From: an uncultured Olsenella sp. | Lineage (GTDB): Bacteria > Actinomycetota > Coriobacteriia > Coriobacteriales > Atopobiaceae | DNA: 64,000 bases | Assembly: GCA_900314495.1 (NCBI GenBank) | Contig: OMVJ01000006.1 | Location: forward strand, 29,083-93,082 | Reading direction: 5' to 3' | Shown here: positions 59,933 through 64,000 of the stretch, one piece after another | Layout: every line of letters begins with the position of its first letter | Numbering within the stretch: the first letter of the stretch is position 1 | Notes under the pieces: model-generated | What the model saw: only the letters and a program-made list of their open reading frames with translations | What the model was told of the DNA's origin: nothing | Database searches by the model: none | Position numbers and translations under genes: made by a program

Positions 59933-59974
59933 ACTATACCCCTGAGTCTCGACTTAATAACGAGAATCATTATT
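59933..59974 (-). promoter_or_regulatory. dps promoter with Fur-like box
   Basis: aataacgagaatcattatt (59956-59974) agrees with the classical 19-base Fur box at 15 of 19 positions. On the minus strand a TATAGT -10 (59938-59933) lies close downstream, so the box covers the -35 region. Fur or a relative such as PerR is expected to repress dps here. Confidence 0.65.
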
Positions 59975-60054
59975 ATTTTTGAGAAATTTTTTCTGCGGCT
60001 CACAGGGACAGCGCGCGCTTCGTGGTCCACGGCGGTTTGCTGGTGCGGGGCCAT

Positions 60055-60126
60055 TGTGACCCACAGAATCTTGGACAAGATTGCGGGCCATAGGGCAGTT
60101 TCCTGTCCCAGATTCCATGGGACATG
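60055..60126. repeat. Palindromic repeat pair, same family as 24399-24560
   Basis: tgtgacccacagaatcttggacaaga (60055-60080) and, inverted, tcctgtcccagattccatgggacatgg (60100-60126) match the tgtcccgtggaatcttggac family. It fills much of the 369-base gap between dps and the DUF1648 gene. Confidence 0.65.
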
Positions 60127-60260
60127 GCGATGCATGGTCGCCATCGGGGACTGGAGGCGGCTTAGTGCGCTGCCTTCGCGCAAATGCTAATGTGAGACTG
60201 ATCGCAAACGCACCTACGAACGCACTCCAGCTTGACCATTACTACCTGACGGGTTTTGCA

Positions 60261-60728
60261 ATGAATCGGCCGTCTAAAGTAACCCTGAGAAGGACCCTGG
60301 ACATCCTGAGCCTGGCGATGATCGTTGCCTACGTCATCTTTGTGGCGGCGCGGTGGGACGCCTTTCCCAGCGTGGTACCCAGCCACTTCAATGCCCTGGG
60401 GCAGCCGGATGCCTACGGGGGCAGATGGGTGCTCCTGCTGGAACCTGCCATCGCACTGGCATTGTGGGCGCTGATGGCCGTGACGCGGCGGTTCCCAGGT
60501 GCGTGGAACTTCCCCGTGCGGGTGACGGAGCGCAACCGCGCGCGGCTCTACGTCATTGGCGAGCAAATGATGACGCCGCTGGCACCGATGGTGGTCTTCC
60601 TCCTGCTGTACATCGGGCTCATGGGGGTCTACGAACTGCCAGTGGCAGTGCTCTACCTGGTGCTGGCCACCGTGCTTGCAGACATCGCGGTGGGCATAGT
60701 GCGCATGGTTCGGGAGAGGGACGCGTAG
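60261..60728 (+). CDS. DUF1648 membrane protein
   Basis: A 155-residue protein with four hydrophobic helices. The N-terminal part PSVVPSHFNALGQPDAYGGRW is the DUF1648 signature (also in SdpI immunity proteins). The ribosome site is poor, so ATG 60261 is tentative. Members may sense or protect the envelope; no SdpC-like toxin is adjacent. Confidence 0.82.
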   Translation: MNRPSKVTLRRTLDILSLAMIVAYVIFVAARWDAFPSVVPSHFNALGQPDAYGGRWVLLLEPAIALALWALMAVTRRFPGAWNFPVRVTERNRARLYVIGEQMMTPLAPMVVFLLLYIGLMGVYELPVAVLYLVLATVLADIAVGIVRMVRERDA

Positions 60729-60845
60729 GGGAGCGGTGCTCGCGCGTTGAGAGTTGCCATGGCGGCGCCCTTCCGCACCCCGAAGCGGATCTTTACGCCG
60801 CGCACGCGATCGCCTACCGTGGCGTAAAGTCCACGGAGGTGCGAC

Positions 60846-61517
60846 ATGCAGGATTCCCTCGTTCGCGAGTGCCCGGTCTACTTCCCCAGCATCAAGCGCG
60901 CGCTGGCGCTGGTGCCGTCTGAGTTCGAGGACTGCTGGCGGTGGTCCGCGCAGAACCAGGGCCAGCACATAAGCGCGCTGCCGCACCGCATGAGGGAGCC
61001 GCCGCGCACGCCCATCCCGCTGAGCAGGGACGCTGGCATCTACATTCCCGGTCGCTCCCGTGTCAGGTTCAGCGACGAGAGGCACCGCTACGCGCTAAGC
61101 GTGCGCTCGTCCGAGGGGCGCGGCATCTACTCCGACAAGCCTGCCATCAGCCTGGGCGACGGCACGTGGATCCTGGACTACGCCGCGCACCGCAACACGT
61201 GGGGAGAGGCGCCCGGTCAGGGTTACAACGATGCCCTGCTGAACTGCCTGCGCGACGCGGTGCCCGTCGGCGTGATGATGCCCGACGGCAGGAGCGGCTA
61301 CCAGGTGCTGGGGCTGGCCTACGTGGAGAGGTTCAACCCGCTGACGCAGATGTTCACCCTGCACGGGCCCGTCAACGCCCAGACGGATGCGGCGGAGAAG
61401 TACGTGGTGCGCGAGTTCGACCGCGCGGAGTACCAGCGGCTTTGGCCCAGCGAGGACCTGTTGGGCGTGAACTACGAGCAGTTCAGGCGAGAGAACGAGG
61501 TGCTGGTGGGAAAGTGA
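60846..61517 (+). CDS. Uncharacterised protein, possible recognition-domain partner of HNH
   Basis: A 223-residue cytoplasmic protein from ATG 60846 (MQDSLVRECP) with ACGGAGGTG. After a basic lead, the core GRGIYSDKPAISLGDGTWILDY, GYNDALLNCLRDAVPVGVMMP and YQVLGLAYVERFNPLTQMF resembles domains fused in front of HNH nucleases in some modification-dependent restriction enzymes (from memory; not searched). An HNH endonuclease gene lies convergently 66 bases away, so the two could form a split system. Confidence 0.5.
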   Translation: MQDSLVRECPVYFPSIKRALALVPSEFEDCWRWSAQNQGQHISALPHRMREPPRTPIPLSRDAGIYIPGRSRVRFSDERHRYALSVRSSEGRGIYSDKPAISLGDGTWILDYAAHRNTWGEAPGQGYNDALLNCLRDAVPVGVMMPDGRSGYQVLGLAYVERFNPLTQMFTLHGPVNAQTDAAEKYVVREFDRAEYQRLWPSEDLLGVNYEQFRRENEVLVGK

Positions 61518-61583
61518 GCTCCGCGTTGGGCTAGCCTGCTCTTCCTACTACGAGCCAAATGTGGATGGATTGCATGCCTTGTG

Positions 61584-62336
61584 CTAACGCATGAAGATGC
61601 AGTCATTGTGATACGCGATGTAATCGCGCCCGGGTGAGATTCTCGGCCTTCGTATCGGGGCTTTATCGTATGCCCAAATCCATCTGTCGTTTGCCGCGTT
61701 GTGTGGGACCTTTTGGGAGACGCGTATTCTGAGCTGGTCGTCTATGGTGATGTAACCCTGGTCGAAGGCCTTGTCGTGCAGTGCATCTAGAAGCAGGCCA
61801 TTTGCTGGGTCGAGTTTCTCGGTGGGAGTCGAGTCCTTCCACGGTTTGATGTGGCTGGCAACAAGCAGGTCTTCGATGGAAATGTTTGTGAGGCAGCACC
61901 TGTTGTCATAGTTTTCGAGCAGGGTGTACCTGAAGTAGTTCTGGTTTACGCGCTCACGCGTGTATGTGAGCCGGTCAAACCCCACTGCCACGCCTGGCGT
62001 TGACGTCAGCAGCTCCACGGCATTATCTGTTTCCGGATCTACAAGTTCGTAGTAGAGCTGGTTCGCTTCATCATGGAAGTCCTCGCCACGGTCTTGGTAG
62101 TCTTGCCAGATGCGGCGGTCCATATTGCTGCAGTTTTGCAGGCCTCCCGAGCGATTCGGGTCGAGGAACTTCAGGTTGCCGAGTTTGAGCGCAATCGAGG
62201 AGGCCGAGCGGTCAATGGCAGATGCCAGCGCGATTATGGAGGGGTTAGTGCGGGACTGCTGGCCTGGGGGCAACGCCATGTACAGCGCGAAGGCAGCCTT
62301 GGTTTCTTCGTAGCTCCAATCCCTTCTCGCGGCCAT
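61584..62336 (-). CDS. HNH endonuclease
   Basis: A 250-residue protein with GGGAGG before ATG 62336. The N-terminal part (SYEETKAAFALYMALP) is a small helical domain often seen in front of HNH_2 nucleases. The nuclease part has the HNH core NRCCLTNIS, LLVASHIKPW, DPANGLLLDALHDKAFDQG. Such proteins are stand-alone restriction-like or homing nucleases. Neighbours on both sides suggest a small accessory/defence patch. Confidence 0.88.
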   Translation of the reverse strand: MAARRDWSYEETKAAFALYMALPPGQQSRTNPSIIALASAIDRSASSIALKLGNLKFLDPNRSGGLQNCSNMDRRIWQDYQDRGEDFHDEANQLYYELVDPETDNAVELLTSTPGVAVGFDRLTYTRERVNQNYFRYTLLENYDNRCCLTNISIEDLLVASHIKPWKDSTPTEKLDPANGLLLDALHDKAFDQGYITIDDQLRIRVSQKVPHNAANDRWIWAYDKAPIRRPRISPGRDYIAYHNDCIFMR

Positions 62337-62551
62337 GGTGACCTCCCCTCTTTGGCCAGGTTAGGTTTATCGGGTTGGAGACGGTGTTACGGTCGGCAGC
62401 CGGGCATATGCAACGGCAGCCGGAGCCTTGTTGGTCCTCGGTCATACCATTTATGGGAGAGCTAGCTTCTACCGACAAATGGGATACACGATCGCGTACT
62501 AGGACGAGGCCGCTTGCTTGTCTAGGTTCATCCGGGCTGTGCAGAAGTGCC

Positions 62552-63634
62552 TCATCCGCAGAACGGGCACCCCTTGCCCTTCAGCCGTGACGCTACCGTC
62601 GCCGACCACACGTGCTGCGGGTTGTTGGGGCAGACCCACTTGGGCACGAAGTCCAGCTGACCGAATGGCTTGGTGTTCCACGGGCTGATGGGGTTGGCTG
62701 GGCTCCATTCCCGTGCAAGTTCGGGATGCTTCCAGGCCAGAGACCCCATGACTTTGCCGCAGTTGGGGCAACGGTTGTTCCTGCGCAGTTCCCGGTTGTG
62801 GATGGAGTCGCACCATTCGTATCCGCATGCGATGCAACGCCACGTCACCTTGCGTTTGCTTCCGCTCTTCACCGTGTCTGGTGTGTAGCTCGGGCCGTCC
62901 TTGGCCTCCAGCCATTCCTCGGCGAGCTCTGGGTTGGTCTCGCGCAGGCAGGTGCCAGAGTTGGATATCTCCTCCACAATGGCTTGCGCCTTGCTACGCT
63001 CATCTGGGTCGGGAGAGTTCTTGGCCAACCATGCGTTGAAGCTTGCTGCGCTGGGTGTGCGCGGCGCAATGTCCCGCTGGTAAAGAGGGGTGTTTGGCTG
63101 CTTGCTCTCGTGACCGTATGGCACGCCGGCACCTTTCTTGCCGCCGCAGCTGCATCCAAAGCGGATGTCCTCCGGACGCTCTGCCGTCTGTCTGCCACAT
63201 ACCTGGCACCGGACCACCAGCACGTCATTGCCCAGTCGTGGGCCATGCAGGAGGTCAACAAGATTGAAGCCATTGGAGTTTGCCAGCGCCTGCGCCTCCG
63301 CCCATGTGGCGTCGTGCTTCTGCCCAATCACACCCCACTCCAGCAGGTCCTCGCGCGATGCGCCGCGCGCAATCATGCTGCGGACGGACGCATCATAGAT
63401 GTCGCCGGCCCATCCGTACCAGGCAAGCCAGAAGCAGGCGCGGCATACGGGCTCGCCAATGGCGTTCTTGTCCAGGATGTACTTGAGGCGGTAATGCGCC
63501 TCCGTGCCGCACCTTGTGCATGTGGTGTAGAGCCAGTCCGTCTTGCGATACGAGCCGTTGGGGCTGTATGGCTGGGTCAGCCGAAGCCCAGCCGTCTGCA
63601 AGATGCCGTCGAGTTCCTGGTTCGTGAGCTTCAT
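62552..63634 (-). CDS. Zinc-ribbon protein (DUF4379-type repeats)
   Basis: A 360-residue protein from ATG 63634 (MKLTNQELDG) behind GGGAGG. Two N-terminal Cys clusters (CTRCGTE, CRAC; CQVCG, CSCGG) are followed by two PF14311-like zinc-ribbon repeats: NPELAEEWL ... WRCIACGYEW ... CPNCG and HPELAREW ... WVCPNN ... CPFCG, which ends the protein. Such repeats occur in phage-, transposon- and restriction-linked DNA-binding proteins. Its role with the HNH gene is conjecture. Confidence 0.8.
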   Translation of the reverse strand: MKLTNQELDGILQTAGLRLTQPYSPNGSYRKTDWLYTTCTRCGTEAHYRLKYILDKNAIGEPVCRACFWLAWYGWAGDIYDASVRSMIARGASREDLLEWGVIGQKHDATWAEAQALANSNGFNLVDLLHGPRLGNDVLVVRCQVCGRQTAERPEDIRFGCSCGGKKGAGVPYGHESKQPNTPLYQRDIAPRTPSAASFNAWLAKNSPDPDERSKAQAIVEEISNSGTCLRETNPELAEEWLEAKDGPSYTPDTVKSGSKRKVTWRCIACGYEWCDSIHNRELRRNNRCPNCGKVMGSLAWKHPELAREWSPANPISPWNTKPFGQLDFVPKWVCPNNPQHVWSATVASRLKGKGCPFCG

Positions 63635-63836
63635 GGTGTCCTCCCGCGTGCGCTTGCTGCTTTCCTCCATGCCATGCTCATTCGACTTCAAGTCGGCCGT
63701 CTGTGCTCATGATAGACTCTGACCTGCTGGTAGAGCCCTACTCCTTAGCTGGGCGTACAATGAGGCCAATCATGCGTAATAGTCCGCAACGGCCGAGGGC
63801 TTTTCCTTTCTTGGTTTAAGACGAGCAATTCCGTGG

Positions 63837-63902
63837 TATAAGGTAATTGGTGGTGCAAAAGCACTTCCGTCGAGCGCCGGGGGTCTCCCCCCGGCATTTT
63901 TT
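63837..63902 (+). ncRNA. Candidate short RNA with own promoter and terminator
   Basis: An extended -10 (TGGTATAAG, TATAAG at 63837-63842) is followed after about 35 bases by a strong terminator (gccggggg at 63876-63883, cccccggc at 63888-63895, then A and TTTTTT to 63902). No reading frame or ribosome site lies between, so a transcript of about 50 bases is expected. It could be a small RNA or an attenuated leader of a gene beyond 64000. Confidence 0.4.
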
Positions 63903-63980
63903 GGCTCTTCGGTGGTTTCTGTGGGAGAGATTCCGGCATAGGCCCAGCTCAGCGGGCGAAAACAACGATCTGGAACTGAA

Positions 63981-64000
63981 ACGGCCCCGGGAGGGGCCGT
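63981..64000 (+). terminator. Hairpin at window end
   Basis: acggccccgggaggggccgt is a near-perfect hairpin cut by the window edge; its tail cannot be seen. It may belong to a transcript starting near 63849. Confidence 0.45.

Overview
The window looks like a chromosomal segment of a gut or oral Coriobacteriia (Olsenella/Atopobiaceae/Collinsella-like Actinomycetota). This is inferred from the roughly 60-65% GC codon use, the many mannose-family PTS, GH3, HAD and LysR genes, the fused substrate-binding/permease amino-acid transporter, and nuclease-fold proteins of a type common in that class. No rRNA, prophage, complete insertion sequence or CRISPR array is visible. Two tRNA genes are present: Val-GAC and Leu-CAG.

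Layout. 1-8.8 kb is a minus-strand glycoside block: a Tat-exported, domain-permuted GH3 enzyme with a membrane anchor, an AgrC/LytTR-type two-component pair, a GtrA-like membrane protein and a second GH3 enzyme with a hydrophobic tail. After tRNA-Val, 9.4-12.3 kb holds a flavin enoate reductase and a SnoaL-like protein divergent from an HxlR regulator. 12.4-15.4 kb is a patchwork of truncated genes and small proteins. 15.5-19.1 kb is an RNA-repair locus: a Deinococcus-type RNA ligase and RtcB read divergently from matching promoters, with tRNA-Leu between them. 19.1-29.5 kb mixes ordinary genes (LysR with cyclophilin-like proteins and a hydrolase, radical SAM, Schlafen/AlbA_2, DUF4160) with nuclease-fold genes and repeats. 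29.5-35 kb carries two HAD phosphatases, a UvrA paralogue, a zinc macrodomain and a small monooxygenase-like protein.

35.1-41.3 kb is a GntR-controlled operon of SIS deglycase, PTS EIIA-EIIB-EIIC-EIID and a second SIS deglycase. The best match to known biology is a gfr-type system for fructoselysine/glucoselysine (Amadori products). 41.3-56.1 kb is mostly housekeeping and accessory metabolism: HAD, ZIP, amino-acid ABC transporter, acetyltransferase, ketopantoate-reductase family, XRE, hydrolases, Ada/AlkA fusion, nitroreductase and two glycosyltransferases. 56-64 kb holds another nuclease-fold gene, a NifX-like protein, an NlpC/P60-like protein, dps with a Fur-like box, an HNH endonuclease with a possible recognition-domain partner, and a zinc-ribbon protein.

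The most unusual pattern is the number of different palindromic repeat families. Three genes for VSR/DUF559-like PD-(D/E)XK proteins (19938-21149, 27801-28958, 56595-57758) are each bracketed by copies of a different repeat. One also has a 17-bp perfect inverted repeat around its promoter, and another has a hairpin that would hide its ribosome-binding site. Together with the divergent RNA-ligase locus, these are the best candidates for undescribed biology here. All functional statements are from reading the sequence; no database search was run.
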